Shown piece by piece: positions 27,700 to 38,100 of a stretch of 41,233 bases of DNA (position 1 is the stretch's first letter; each line of letters opens with the position of its first letter). The notes below the pieces were generated by a model. That model saw only the letters and a list, made by a program, of their open reading frames with translations, made no database searches and was not told the DNA's origin. The position numbers were made by a program, and so were the translations under genes. Source of the stretch: Bryobacter sp. CoA8 C33 (GTDB lineage: Bacteria; Acidobacteriota; Terriglobia; Bryobacterales; Bryobacteraceae); the NCBI GenBank assembly GCA_019931185.1, contig JAINDK010000016.1, positions 1 through 41,233 of the forward strand, written 5' to 3'.

Positions 27700-28080
27700 G
27701 TGTATAATTCCACTGTGCGTTTTGCTTGCATTGCCATCGTGCTGATTTTGAGTTCCTGCGGCAAGGACATCAACAACAAAGAGGCTGTGAAGGAAGCCGT
27801 GATGAAGCGTCTGGCGTCGGTGTCGGGCCTGAACATGGCGGGGATGGATGTTGAGGTGACAGGGGTGTCGTTTCAAGACAAGAGGGCGGAGGCGCAGGTG
27901 GCCTTCCGGGCGAAGGGTGCGGCGGAGAACATGCTGAACATGAGCTACAAGCTGGAACGGGAAGGGGATGTTTGGGTGGTGAAGAGTTCATCGGGGGGTA
28001 TGGGCGGAGGCGGGGGTACGGGCGCTGGGGGAGGGATGCCGCCGGGGCATCCGCCGGCGAGCCCAGGGGCCGGGAAGTGA
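27700..28080 (+). CDS. Small lipoprotein with Gly-rich tail, function unknown
   Basis: This protein of up to 126 residues has a lipoprotein signal (FACIAIVLILSSCGKD) with the lipobox Cys after LSS, so the mature part is tethered to a membrane. The mature region is a small alpha/beta domain (VKEAVMKRLASVSGLNMAGM, VEVTGVSFQDKRAEAQVAF, MSYKLEREGDVWVVKSSSG) ending in a flexible Gly/Pro tail. Start is GTG 27700, behind GGGAGG, or GTG 27715, which lies 7 bases after a TATAAT at 27703-27708 and would then be leaderless. The stop overlaps the next gene as GTGA, so it is translationally coupled to the flavoprotein. Confidence 0.7.
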   Translation: MYNSTVRFACIAIVLILSSCGKDINNKEAVKEAVMKRLASVSGLNMAGMDVEVTGVSFQDKRAEAQVAFRAKGAAENMLNMSYKLEREGDVWVVKSSSGGMGGGGGTGAGGGMPPGHPPASPGAGK

Positions 28081-29276
28081 AAAAGGTAGCCATACTAGGT
28101 GGGGGACCCGCGGGGGCGATGACGGCGGCGAATCTGGCGGGGGCGGGCCTCGAAACGATCCTGCTCGACGAGAAGCTGGCGTGGGAGAAGCCGTGCGGGG
28201 GCGGGGTGACGTACAAGGCGTATGAAAAGTATCCGTTTCTGTTTGAGAATCAAACGGAGAAAAAGGTCGTAACAGATTCGTATATTGGGGCGCACAAGAC
28301 GGGGCCGGTGCGGATGAATCTGAACCAGCCGCTGCTGATTTTTTCGCGGAAGGCATTGAATCAGCTATTGCTGGACCGGGCGGAGCGGGCTGGGGCGCAG
28401 ATCGAACAAGAGCGGGTGACGGGAATCGAGCAGCGGGAGAAGGGCTGGAGGCTCGAGACGAGGAGCGGGCGGATTGAGGCGGATTATGTGGTGGTAGCGA
28501 CGGGGGCGCGGAATCCGCTGCGGGATGTGGGGACGGCGTGGACGCCGGAGGACACGATGGTGGCGCTGGGATACTACATACCGGCGACGCAAGAGCATAT
28601 CGACATACAGTTTCTGGACCGGCTGGAAGGGTATATCTGGGTGTTTCCGCGGGCGGGTCATTTATCGGCGGGGATTTGCGGGCGTGGGGAGACGGCGCAG
28701 CAGTTGCGGGTGCGGCTGGAGCGGTATCTCGATGAGAAAGGGATCAACTGGAGGCAGGGGCAGCTGTATGCGCATATGCTGCCGTCGCTCGCGCGGCGGA
28801 GCTGGCGGGGGAACCGGGTATCGGGGCACCGGTGGATGGCGGTGGGGGATGCGGCGGGGCTGGTGGATCCGATCACGGGGGAAGGGATTTATTATGCGCT
28901 GCGGTCGGGGGATCTGGCGAGCCAGGTGATGGAGGCGGGGAGTTTTGACCCGGAGCGGGCGGGAGAAGAGTACCGGGCACGGATAGAAGAGGATTTTCTG
29001 CTGGATCTGGAGTTTGGGGCGTCGTTTGGGCAGAAGCTGTATTTGGGGCGGTTTTTGTTTAAGTCGATTCCGAGCTGCATCGTGGCTTATATGAGGCGAT
29101 GCCCGAAGTTGTACGAGGTGATGCAGGACATTTTTTCGGGGACGCAGGACTATTTGACGTTGCGGAACCGGCTCTTTCGGAACATCAACGGAACGGTGAA
29201 TGAAGCGTTGGTGAAGTTTATGTTTCAGCGGATCATACCCGAGCCGCCGGTGGGATTGCGGGCCACAGCGAGGTAA
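28077..29276 (+). CDS. Geranylgeranyl reductase family FAD-dependent oxidoreductase
   Basis: This 399-residue flavoprotein starts with the FAD-binding dinucleotide fold VAILGGGPAGAMTAANLA (GGGPAG at residues 8-13), followed by ETILLDEKLAWEKPCGGGVT, the PCGGG signature of geranylgeranyl reductases, then VVVATGARNPLRD and the second FAD block GDAAGLVDPITGEGIYYALR. Members reduce prenyl double bonds in chlorophyll, archaeal lipids or menaquinone side chains; others act on different lipids. The GTG at 28077 overlaps the lipoprotein stop by 4 bp. It is followed 6 bp later by hemL, which hints at but does not prove a tetrapyrrole- or quinone-related role. No bacteriochlorophyll gene is present. Confidence 0.88.
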   Translation: MKKVAILGGGPAGAMTAANLAGAGLETILLDEKLAWEKPCGGGVTYKAYEKYPFLFENQTEKKVVTDSYIGAHKTGPVRMNLNQPLLIFSRKALNQLLLDRAERAGAQIEQERVTGIEQREKGWRLETRSGRIEADYVVVATGARNPLRDVGTAWTPEDTMVALGYYIPATQEHIDIQFLDRLEGYIWVFPRAGHLSAGICGRGETAQQLRVRLERYLDEKGINWRQGQLYAHMLPSLARRSWRGNRVSGHRWMAVGDAAGLVDPITGEGIYYALRSGDLASQVMEAGSFDPERAGEEYRARIEEDFLLDLEFGASFGQKLYLGRFLFKSIPSCIVAYMRRCPKLYEVMQDIFSGTQDYLTLRNRLFRNINGTVNEALVKFMFQRIIPEPPVGLRATAR

Positions 29277-29282
29277 AAGAAG

Positions 29283-30545
29283 ATGAACAAGGCAAGATCG
29301 ACGGCCCTGCTAGAGAGGGCGAGACAGGTTATTCCTGGCGGGGTGAATTCGCCGGTGCGGTCATTCCGGAGCGTGGGCGGGGGCCCGCTGTTCATCAAGA
29401 AGGGGGAGGGGTGCCGGCTGATTGATGAGGATGGGAATTCGTTTATCGATTACATCGGGAGTTGGGGGCCGCTGATATTGGGCCACCGGCCGAAGTGTGT
29501 GATCGAGGCGATCGAGGCGGTGCTGGAGATCGGGACGAGCTTTGGGGCGCCGACGGAGCGGGAGATTGTGCTGGCCGAGGCGATCCGGGATGCGTATCCG
29601 ACGATGGAGATGGTGCGGCTGGTGAACTCGGGGACGGAGGCGGCGATGAGTGCGCTGCGGGTGGCGCGGGGGTATACGGGGCGGGATTTGGCGATCAAGT
29701 TTGAGGGGTGTTATCACGGGCATGTGGATTCGTTGCTGGTGAAGGCGGGCTCGGGGTTGGCGACGCTGGGATTGAGTGACAGCGCGGGGGTGCCGGCGGC
29801 GTTCGCGGCGACGACGATTTCCCTGCCCTACAACGATCTGGGGGCGGTGGAGGCGGCGTTTGCGAATCATAGGGGCAAGATTGCGTGCGTGATGATCGAA
29901 CCGGTGGTGGGCAATATGGGCTGTGTGCCGCCGGCGCCGGGGTTCCTCGAGGGCTTGAGAAAGATCTGCACGCGGGAAGGGGCGTTGCTGATCTTCGATG
30001 AGGTGATGTGCGGATTCCGGGTGGCGTATGGGGGGGCGCAGGAGCGCTATGGGGTGAAGGCGGACATGACGGCGCTGGGCAAGATTATCGGTGGGGGGCT
30101 GCCGATTGCGGCGTATGGGGGGCGGGCGGAGGTGATGAACTACATTGCGCCGGTGGGGCCGATTTATCAGGCGGGGACGCTGTCGGGGAATCCGCTGGCG
30201 GTGTCGGCGGGGCTGGCGATGCTGAAGTATCTGAAGGAGCATCCGGAGGTGTATGAGACGCTCGAGCGGCGGACGGCGGCCTTGTGCAGCGATGAGCTAC
30301 CGGGGGTGACGGTGAACCGGGTGGGGAGCATGTTCACGTTTTTCTTCACGAATGAGCCGGTGACGGACTGGGAGAGCGCGAAGAAGTGTGATACGGCGCG
30401 GTTTGGCGAGTTTTTCCGGCACATGTTGGAGCGGGGTGTGTATCTGGCGCCTTCGCAGTTTGAGGCAGGTTTTGTGGGCCTGGCGCACGAAGATGCCGAT
30501 ATCGAGGCGACGCGGGAGGCCGCGCGTCAGTTTTTCGCGGTGTAG
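29283..30545 (+). CDS. hemL: Glutamate-1-semialdehyde 2,1-aminomutase
   Basis: The enzyme converts glutamate-1-semialdehyde to 5-aminolevulinate in the C5 pathway of heme synthesis. The 420-residue length and sequence fit Hem[21 protein letters not shown] at the start, [52 protein letters not shown], and the PLP lysine Lys267 in [18 protein letters not shown]. It is third in a lipoprotein/flavoprotein/hemL run with an upstream gap of 6 bp. Its 3' end overlaps the convergent amidohydrolase by 19 bp. Confidence 0.96.
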   Translation: MNKARSTALLERARQVIPGGVNSPVRSFRSVGGGPLFIKKGEGCRLIDEDGNSFIDYIGSWGPLILGHRPKCVIEAIEAVLEIGTSFGAPTEREIVLAEAIRDAYPTMEMVRLVNSGTEAAMSALRVARGYTGRDLAIKFEGCYHGHVDSLLVKAGSGLATLGLSDSAGVPAAFAATTISLPYNDLGAVEAAFANHRGKIACVMIEPVVGNMGCVPPAPGFLEGLRKICTREGALLIFDEVMCGFRVAYGGAQERYGVKADMTALGKIIGGGLPIAAYGGRAEVMNYIAPVGPIYQAGTLSGNPLAVSAGLAMLKYLKEHPEVYETLERRTAALCSDELPGVTVNRVGSMFTFFFTNEPVTDWESAKKCDTARFGEFFRHMLERGVYLAPSQFEAGFVGLAHEDADIEATREAARQFFAV

Positions 30546-32149
30546 ACGGCTTTGCCGGAAAGATAGGTTTCGCGGATCTTGGCGGTGATGACATCCTTGG
30601 GGGCGACTTTCATGATGTCGCGATCGAGGATGAGAAAGTCGGCGAGTTTGCCGGGGGTGATGGAGCCTTTGGTGTTTTCCTCGAAGGCGGCGTAGGCGGC
30701 ATCGAGGGTGAAGCTTTTGAGGGCTTCTTGGCGGGTGAGGCGCTGATCGGGAGTCCAACCGCCGGCGGGGAAGCCGGAGTGATCCTGGCGGGTGAAGCTG
30801 GCATAGAGGCCATACATGGGATTGGGATCTTCGACGGGGAAATCGCTGCCGTTGGCGAGGGGGATGCCCATGGAGAGGAACTTGCGCCAGGCGTAGGCGC
30901 CGGCGATGCGGTCGGGGCCGAGGCGTTTTTCGGCCCAGCGCATGTCACTGGTGGCGTGGGTAGCCTGGACGCTGGCGACGACATTGAAATCCTTGAAGAG
31001 CTGGAAGTCGGGCAGGGAGACGACCTGGGCGTGCTCAACGCGGAAGCGGCGGTCGTTTTTGCCTTTGAGGACTTTGGCGAAGGAGTCGAGGACGATGCGG
31101 TTGGCGCGGTCGCCGATGGCGTGGGTGCAGACCTGAAAGGGGGTGGCGGCGACTTCGTCGATTTGGCCCTGGAGGGTTTCCTGTGTGGTGACGAGGAGGC
31201 CGGTGGTGGATTTGTCGTCGGTGTAGGGCTGCCAGAGGGCGGCGCCGCGGGAGCCGAGGGCGCCGTCGGCGTAGAGCTTGACGCTACGGACGGTGAGGTA
31301 GGGGGTGATTTCGGGTTGTTTCTTTGAGTATTCCTGCCAGAGTTCGCCGGTGCCGGCGATCATGGCGTAGACGCGGACGGGGAGGGCATTTTCGCGGATG
31401 AGTTCGCGGTAGGCGTCGCGGTCCAGGGTGGAGATGCCGGCGTCGTGGACGCCGGTGAGGCCGAGGCGGGCGGCGGATTCGGCGGCGAGCTTGAGGCGGC
31501 GTTTGGTTTGGTCGTAGGTTTGGGGAGGGATCTTGCGGGTGACGAGGGCCATGGCTTTGTCGATGAGGACGCCGGTGGGGTTGCCGGAGGAGTCTTTGAT
31601 GATCTGGCCGCCCTGGGGGTCGGGGGTGTCGCGGGTGATGCCGGCGAGTTCCATGGCTTTGCGGTTGGCCCAGCCGGCATGGCCGTCGACGCGGCGGAGG
31701 TAGACGGGGCGATCGGGGACGGTTTTAGACAGGTCGTCGGCGTTGGGGAATTCCCCGCCCCAGTTGGTCTGGTCCCAATTGCGGCCCTGGACCCATTCGC
31801 CGGGGGGTAGCTTATTGGCGGCGCGTTTGACGATGGCGGCGACTTCTTCGCGGGACTGGACGAAGCGGAGGTCGAAGGTTTCGAGCATGTCGCCGAGGCT
31901 GTGCATGTGGACGTGGGCGTCGATGAGGCCGGGGATGATGGCGGCGCCTTTGGCGTCGAGGCGGCGGGTGTTGGGGCCGGCGTATTTCGTGAGGTCGCCG
32001 CCGACTGCGAGAAATTTACCGTCCTTGACGGCAAACCCATTGGCGGAGGGTTTCGTCTGATCGACTGTATACACGACGGCGTTGTCGACGATAAGGTCGG
32101 CGAACTGGCCGAAGGCATTGAGCGCGAGGAGGACTAGAATAAAAAACAT
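30527..32149 (-). CDS. Exported YtcJ-like amidohydrolase
   Basis: This 540-residue protein has a signal peptide ([15 protein letters not shown]) and an Amidohydro_3 (PF07969) domain of the YtcJ type. Metal and active-site landmarks are [63 protein letters not shown], and [20 protein letters not shown]. Substrate is unknown; relatives act on N-acyl or cyclic amides. Its ATG (32147-32149) is opposed to the ATG of the divergent gene (32148-32150) inside the same CATG, so neither gene has its own untranslated leader in between. It converges on hemL with a 19-bp overlap. Confidence 0.88.
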   Translation of the reverse strand: MFFILVLLALNAFGQFADLIVDNAVVYTVDQTKPSANGFAVKDGKFLAVGGDLTKYAGPNTRRLDAKGAAIIPGLIDAHVHMHSLGDMLETFDLRFVQSREEVAAIVKRAANKLPPGEWVQGRNWDQTNWGGEFPNADDLSKTVPDRPVYLRRVDGHAGWANRKAMELAGITRDTPDPQGGQIIKDSSGNPTGVLIDKAMALVTRKIPPQTYDQTKRRLKLAAESAARLGLTGVHDAGISTLDRDAYRELIRENALPVRVYAMIAGTGELWQEYSKKQPEITPYLTVRSVKLYADGALGSRGAALWQPYTDDKSTTGLLVTTQETLQGQIDEVAATPFQVCTHAIGDRANRIVLDSFAKVLKGKNDRRFRVEHAQVVSLPDFQLFKDFNVVASVQATHATSDMRWAEKRLGPDRIAGAYAWRKFLSMGIPLANGSDFPVEDPNPMYGLYASFTRQDHSGFPAGGWTPDQRLTRQEALKSFTLDAAYAAFEENTKGSITPGKLADFLILDRDIMKVAPKDVITAKIRETYLSGKAVYTAKN

Positions 32150-33086
32150 GGAAGACAGTATGTCACAAGCGGCTATGGTGGTTGAGGCGAGGGCGGGGCG
32201 GCAGGCGATGTGGAAGACGGTAGCGGTGTGGGTGTCGGCGGTGGCGGTGGCGGCGCTGTTTCTGTTGGCTGGAGTGTGGAAGATGTCGGACCCGATCGAG
32301 GCGGGGGCGAAGCTGGCGCAGGCGAAGGTGCCGGGAGCGCTGAGCGAGTTTGGAGCGGTGAGCTTTGGGATTGCGGAAACGTTCGCGGCGATTTTGATTC
32401 TGATTCCGAAGTACCGGAAGGTGGGGGCATGGTTGATCGGGGGGATGCTGGTGGCGTTTATGTTGTGGGTGGGGTATTACTACGAGGCGCTGTCGGGGCA
32501 GGAGTGTTCGTGTTTTCCGTGGATCAAGCGGGCGGTGGGGCCGGGGTTCTTCGTGGGAGACGGGCTGATGCTGCTGGCGGCAGTGGTAGCGGGATGGTGG
32601 ACGCCGTTGGCGCGGGAGTGGAAGATGCCGGCGGCTTTGCTGGCGGTGCTGGTGGCGGTGGGGGCGGGTAACTATGCGTGGGCGGTATCGAAGCAGACGG
32701 GGGCCGTGGCGCCGGAGAGGGTGGCGCTGGTGGATGGGAGTGTGCACAAGCTGCGGGAGGGGCGGCAGTTGGTGTATTTCTTCGATCCGCAGTGCATGCA
32801 CTGTTTTCATGCGGCGCAGAGCATGGCGAAGCTGAATTTCGCGGGGACGACAACGGTGGCCGTGCCGACGGAGGTGAAGCAATTCGCGGCGCAGTTTTTG
32901 AAGGACACGGGGTTTGTGGCGAAGGTGACGAACGAAACGGAGACGCTGAAGAAGGTGTTTCCGTTTGGGGATCCGCCGTTTCTGGTGTTGATCGAGAACG
33001 GGCGGCAAAAGGCGGCGATCAACAAATTCGACGAACCGGAGTTTAGTGAGCGGCTGGTGAAGAGCGGGTTCGCTACATTGAAGTAA
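32148..33086 (+). CDS. MauE/DoxX-like membrane protein fused to a thioredoxin-like domain
   Basis: This 312-residue protein has four or five membrane helices (about 20-175) of the MauE/DoxX redox-associated family, with Cys120 and Cys122 in SGQECSCFPWIKRAVGPGFF, then a C-terminal thioredoxin-like domain with the redox pair Cys216-Cys219 (YFFDPQCMHCFHAAQ). It likely passes electrons or disulfides across the membrane, in the manner of VKOR- or DsbD-like relay proteins; the partner is unknown. ATG 32148 is the chosen start; ATG 32160 is possible. A TAGAAT at 32135-32140 is a weak -10 that would make the message leaderless. The stop overlaps the ATG of the next frame as TAATG. Confidence 0.85.
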   Translation: MEDSMSQAAMVVEARAGRQAMWKTVAVWVSAVAVAALFLLAGVWKMSDPIEAGAKLAQAKVPGALSEFGAVSFGIAETFAAILILIPKYRKVGAWLIGGMLVAFMLWVGYYYEALSGQECSCFPWIKRAVGPGFFVGDGLMLLAAVVAGWWTPLAREWKMPAALLAVLVAVGAGNYAWAVSKQTGAVAPERVALVDGSVHKLREGRQLVYFFDPQCMHCFHAAQSMAKLNFAGTTTVAVPTEVKQFAAQFLKDTGFVAKVTNETETLKKVFPFGDPPFLVLIENGRQKAAINKFDEPEFSERLVKSGFATLK

Positions 33087-33186
33087 TGAGCACAGAGTCG
33101 AAGTCGAGAAGATCAAAGAGCTCGAAAGCCAATATCTACTTCAGAACTATGGGCGGTATCCGCTGGCTCTTGAGAGCGGCAAGGGC

Positions 33187-34284
33187 GTGTACCTGTTCGA
33201 CACGGAGGGCAAGAAGTATCTGGACCTGCTGTCGGGCATTGGGGTGAATTCACTGGGGCACAATCATCCGCGGATCACGAAGGTGATACGGGACCAAGCG
33301 GGGAAGCTGCTGCACACCTCAAATCTGTACTATCACGAGTATCAGGGGAAGCTGGCGCGGAAACTGGTGGAAGTGTCGGGGATGGACCGGGCGTTTTTCT
33401 GCAATTCGGGGGCGGAGGCGACCGAGGGGTGTTTGAAGATTGCGCGGGGGCACGGGCGGAAGATCTCACCGGAGAAGTACGAGATTATCTCGCTTGAGAA
33501 TTCGTTTCACGGGCGGACGTTTGGGGCGCTGAGCGTGACGGGGCAGCCGAAGTACCGGGCGGACTTTGAGCCGTTGTTGCCAGGCGTGAAGTTTGTGGCG
33601 CGGAACGACGAGGCGGGGCTCGAGGCGGCGTTCAGCGAGCGGACGTGCGGGGTGATTTTTGAAGGGATCCAGGGAGAGGGGGGGATTCTGCCGGTGTCGG
33701 AGAGATTCTTCCATCTAGCGCGGAAGCTGTGCGACCGGTATGACGCGATTCTGATCCATGACGGGATTCAGTGCGGCGTGGGGCGGCCGGGGGCGTATTT
33801 TTCCTATCAGTTGCTGAAGGAGCCAGTGCTGCCGGATGTGGTGGCGTTTGCCAAGCCGATCTCATGCGGGTTACCCATGGGGGGGATCCTGATGCGGGAC
33901 AGGGCGGCGGCGGCGATTGCGCCGGGGATGCACGGGACGACGTTTGGCGGAGGGCCGCTAGTGTGCCGGGTGGCGTTGGAGTTTTTTGATGTGCTCGAGG
34001 AATTGCAACCGCAGATGGCGAGGGTGGGCGAGTATTTCCGTGAGGAATTGCGTGGGCTGCAGAAGAAGTTCGGCTTTGTGAAGGAAGTTCGCGGGGCGGG
34101 GCTGATGATTGGCGTGGAGTTGGACATCGCGGGCAAGACGATGGTGACGGACGGCATTGAGCGGGGGCTGTTGTTCAACTGCACGCATGATACGGTGTTG
34201 CGGTTTTTGCCGGCCTATATTTTGAAGGAGAAGCATGTGGACAAGGCCGTGGGGATTTTGAAGAAGATCTTCGCGAAGTATTAA
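33187..34284 (+). CDS. Class III aminotransferase (ArgD-like), start disrupted
   Basis: This PLP aminotransferase resembles acetylornithine aminotransferases. It shows GKKYLDLLSGIGVNSLGHNH, FFCNSGAEATEGCLKIARG, SFHGRTFGALSVTGQPKY, IHDGIQCGVGRPGAY (Asp that contacts the PLP ring nitrogen; the usual following Glu is Gly), the PLP lysine in VVAFAKPISCGLPMGG and MHGTTFGGGPLVCRVALEFF. The frame given starts at GTG 33187, but family-like coding continues upstream to about 33088 (KIKELESQYLLQNYGRYPLA) with no start codon before a stop at 33079. The obvious ATG at 33086, overlapping the previous stop as TAATG, is in another frame; one extra base between 33086 and about 33110 would join them. Specific substrate not assigned. 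Confidence 0.82.
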   Translation: MYLFDTEGKKYLDLLSGIGVNSLGHNHPRITKVIRDQAGKLLHTSNLYYHEYQGKLARKLVEVSGMDRAFFCNSGAEATEGCLKIARGHGRKISPEKYEIISLENSFHGRTFGALSVTGQPKYRADFEPLLPGVKFVARNDEAGLEAAFSERTCGVIFEGIQGEGGILPVSERFFHLARKLCDRYDAILIHDGIQCGVGRPGAYFSYQLLKEPVLPDVVAFAKPISCGLPMGGILMRDRAAAAIAPGMHGTTFGGGPLVCRVALEFFDVLEELQPQMARVGEYFREELRGLQKKFGFVKEVRGAGLMIGVELDIAGKTMVTDGIERGLLFNCTHDTVLRFLPAYILKEKHVDKAVGILKKIFAKY

Positions 34285-34287
34285 ATT

Positions 34288-34461
34288 GTGACCGGGCGCA
34301 TGGTGGCGTGGATTCCGCGGTTGATGAGGCGGAGCCACGCTGGGGCCACTGGGGCGGAAGAATATCGCGAAGATAAATATGGGAGCGGGAAGCTGAGGGA
34401 GATCGAGCTGAGGCTGGGAAGTTTGAGGGAAGAGGTGGTGGGAGCGCGGCCAGCGATGTAA
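34288..34461 (+). CDS. Possible small ORF after the aminotransferase
   Basis: A GTG (34288; in-frame ATG at 34300) opens three bases after the aminotransferase stop and runs 57 codons: MVAWIPRLMRRSHAGATGAE, then EYREDKYGSGKLREIELRLG and SLREEVVGARPAM. The charged, helix-like composition and G-rich coding strand match neighbouring genes, and the spacing suggests coupling. It has no recognised relatives and no ribosome binding site was resolved, so chance is possible. Confidence 0.25.
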   Translation: MTGRMVAWIPRLMRRSHAGATGAEEYREDKYGSGKLREIELRLGSLREEVVGARPAM

Positions 34462-35180
34462 GCACGGATGTTGAGGCCGATGGGATGGCTGCGGTAGGGG
34501 TGGGCGCATGGGGCTTATGTGTTGTTGGGCTTGGGGTGATGGTGTGGAGATGAGTCATGGTTCCGGGGGAGGTGAAGGCGCCCGGAGTATAGGCGGGAAT
34601 GGAAATGCTGCTGGCGGCCACGTTGGTGAGGCAAGGCACGACGCGGGTGCTGTTGTTCTTGGCATTGGGGTGAATGGCGAATTCGGGGCTAGCCGATGGG
34701 GTGGAAGATCGGGATAGGACTGGCGTTATTGGGAGATTGGAGGTGATTTGCGTGACGGGGGGGAAGGAGGAATTGAAGTTGGAGGCGAGGGTGTGATCGC
34801 TGTTGAGTGTGGTGAAAGCGGGGTGCTTTTACATTTGCTTTCATTGACTGGGAGGGAAGAGGGAGCGATAAGTATCAAGCGAGGATTTGCTGGGAAGAGT
34901 TGCTTATCGGTGAACTGCTCGGGGCGGGAGGATTGGCAGCGCGGGAGTGCTGTGGAGACAGGCCCTTCCGTCTCAGACGGGGGAGAATATAGACCAAGGC
35001 ACGGAAGGTCAAGTACAAAGATTCGAGAGAACCGCAACTTCCTGAGCCGATGAGGGTTTTAGTTGTGTCAGGACAGTTGAAAGGCGCGCGAAAGTTTGGA
35101 GAAGCCGCCGCCGATTTGAGCTTATGGCTGGAATAAGAACCGCAGAGCAATTCCCATTTTTCGCCGAACCGAGGAATAGT
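34462..35180. other. Gene-poor region, no recognised gene
   Basis: No frame in either direction reads like a protein here. The plus strand is very G-rich up to about 34800 and then turns more mixed toward the next gene. A weak sigma70-like pair, TTGACT at 34845-34850 and GATAAG at 34868-34873 (17-base spacer), could start a transcript reading toward 35181. Minus-strand frames around 34640-34800 are Ser/Thr/Pro-rich, typical of the shadow of G-rich DNA, and are not called. Confidence 0.5.
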
Positions 35181-38100
35181 ATGAGAGCAATTTTTTTTGT
35201 CACAGTGCAAGCAATGATGCTGATAGGCAATATGCTGGCGCAGACATCCGTTGAGAGTTCGGCAGGTAGTGGAATTGAGAATTCGCCATCACTTGTTGCG
35301 GAAACGGAGCAGGGGCAAGTGCGTGGAGTCATGCAAGGGAATGTTGTGACATTCAGGGGAATCCCTTATGCCGCTGCTCCAACGGGGGGGCGCAGATGGC
35401 TGCCGCCCGAGCCTGCCGCGAAACGTTCGGCAGTTCTGGAGGCGCAAGCGTTTGGTCCAGCCTGTCCGCAGCCGACTTATCCCGGTATCACAGCCACAAG
35501 CGAGGATTGTCTTAGCCTAAATATCTGGACACCATCCGTATCCGGCAACTATCCAGTGTTGTTCTGGATACACGGTGGAGCATTTGTGCAGAACTGGGGT
35601 GGGAACCGGCTGACCGACGGCGCGGCGCTGGCGGGGCGGGGAGTGGTGGTGGTCACGATCAACTACCGGCTTGGAGTGATGGGAATATTCGCGCATCCGG
35701 CGTTGAGCGCTGAACGGCCGGCGGGACCATTAGGGAATTTTGCGCTGATGGACCAACTGGCGGCGCTGCGGTGGGTACAGAAAAACATCGCCCAGTTCGG
35801 GGGGAATCCCGGGAATGTAACGATTTCCGGATCATCCGCGGGAGCGACGAGCTCGCTTTTTCTGATGACAGTGGGGTCTGCGGGAGGGCTATTTCAAAAG
35901 GTGATTGTGCAGAGCGGGGGGGCGCGAGAAGGTGTGATCAGTCTGGCGGCTGAAGAGAATGCTGGTAGTTCATTTGGGACACAACTGAGGGTGCCGAGCG
36001 GTGCGTCAGCGGCCACGGCGACTGCGCTGCGGGCGCTGTCGGCCGCAACGATAACGAATACCAATGGATTGTGGGAGTCGGCGGCAAATCCGCCGCTGTC
36101 GACCAAACCGATAATCGATGACCGCCCGACATCCAGCGCGGACGACGCGAACGCGATAATCCGCCAGGAGCCTTATGATGCGTTCGTTCCCGGCGGACCG
36201 ATCCTTAAACCAGTAGCATTTCTGATTGGATCAACAGATGGCGAATCCTGCGGGCGAAGTTGTCCAGAGGGACCACTCAGCTCGGTTGCGGCAAGGGGAG
36301 TGTTCACCAGCGATCTTTCCCGAGCGCAGGCGGTAGCGGCTACCGGGGCGAAGACTTATTTGTATTATTTCCGGTTCGTACCGGGCAAATCAGGTGAATC
36401 GGCGGATCACGGGGCCTCGCTGCCATACACTTTCGGAACAACGCCGCAGCAGGATCCTGAAACGGTTCGGATTACGAATCTGATGATGGACTATTGGGTG
36501 TCATTTTTACAAAACGGCGTACCGGCAAGCGCAAGTGGTCCGAGTTGGCCGGCTTATAACGCTGAAGATCCCAAATCCATGGTTTTCTCAAACTCCGACG
36601 AGGGAGGAGTTAGCGTGTTGAAGGTGGTGCCGGAGAGTACACCGTTGCCCCCCAAACCAACTGCCACGGAAGTGTTGACAGTGGAAACGACGATTCCGTT
36701 GCCGAGTGCACCGCATGCGTTGTATTACAATCCGTCGGAAAACAAGGTGTATTCGGCGAATGTGGATGCGAACAGTGTCACCGTTATCGATGGAGAAACG
36801 AATCGGATACTCGCCAACGTGGCACTTCCGAAGGGACCGCGAGCGTTTGGCCATGACCCCGGCAACAGCCGAATTTATGTTGCGAGTTACTTCGACAATA
36901 AGGTGAGTGTGCTGGACGCGAAGACGGAGCGGATCTTGGCCACGTTACCCAGTGGAGAAGCACCGCGGGATTTCGTGTACAATCCGCTGGACCGCAAGAT
37001 GTACGTTGTGAACGAGGAGTCGAACAACGTAACAGTGATTAACACTGATCGGATGGAAGTGATCACCACGGTTCCGGTTGGAGCGGCGCCGCGGGTGCTG
37101 AGCTACAACCGCGCGAACAACACGATTTACGTAGCCAATTCCCAATCCTCCACGATAACGGTCATCGACGGGAGGACGAACAGTGTGATCGCGACGGTGA
37201 ATGTGGGGAGAATCCCCAAAAGTATTGCTCTGAACACACAAGACAGCAAAGTGTACGTTTCAAACTTCGGGAGCAACAGCGTGACGATTATCGATGCCGC
37301 GACAAACCAAGTGCGCCGGACGATCACGACCGGAAAAGGCCCGTCCGAGTTGTTCTACGATTCCGTGAGAAACCTGGTTTACTGTGCGCTGATCGCCGAC
37401 CCCGGTCCGAATAAGAGCACCGACAGTGTGATTGTGATCGACGGGCGGTCGGACGAGACGGTGAAAACGATCCAGGCAGAGGACGAACCGATGGCTTTCG
37501 AGTCACTTACGTCACCGCACCTGCTTTTCTGGCTTAACGAATGGAGCGACAGCATATCGGTTCTCAACGGGGTATCGAGTGATGTCCTGCAGGTATTGAA
37601 AATAGGAAGGCAACCTGTGGACCTGGTTATCAACCCGGCCCAGAAACGGCTATATGCCGGAAATGGCTTGGGTAAGAGCATCACGGTGCTGCGGTGCGCG
37701 AACAGCAGCTACTGCGGCGAGGCCATAACGACGCTGCCGCAACTTTCGGGGGTGACGAATGCGGCAGGAGGCGGTGCGGGGATATTGACGCCGAATGCCC
37801 ATTACTCGCTGTTTGGCTCAAACCTGGGGAGCACGCAAGGGGCCGTTTCGATTTATGACAGCGCAGGCCGCGAGCGAAGTGGGGTAGTCGTATTCACCTC
37901 CGCCGGGCAAGTGAACTTCCGAACGCCTTCTGACCTACCGTTAGGAGCAGCCGTGATTGTATTCACCCGAGAGGACGGGGCTACCGCAACGCTGAGCGCC
38001 ACAACGGTCGCCGCTGACCCGGGAATATTAGCCATTGTGTTCGCGACCGGCAGCAATGCGAATCAGCCGCCGACGAGCGCGCGGCCGGCGAGAGCAGGGG

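Noticed and set aside
27972-28076. N-terminal extension of the flavoprotein frame back to 27972
   Set aside because: It overlaps the lipoprotein tail, is Gly/Arg-rich, and the FAD motif should sit at the very start of the protein, as it does from GTG 28077.
27700-30545. Bacteriochlorophyll synthesis cluster suggested by a geranylgeranyl-reductase-like gene beside hemL
   Set aside because: No bch, puf or other phototrophy gene is present; hemL is universal for heme and the reductase family has other roles.
34175-34800. Ser/Thr/Pro-rich minus-strand frames
   Set aside because: Composition matches the shadow of G-rich DNA; no motif, start or family was recognised.
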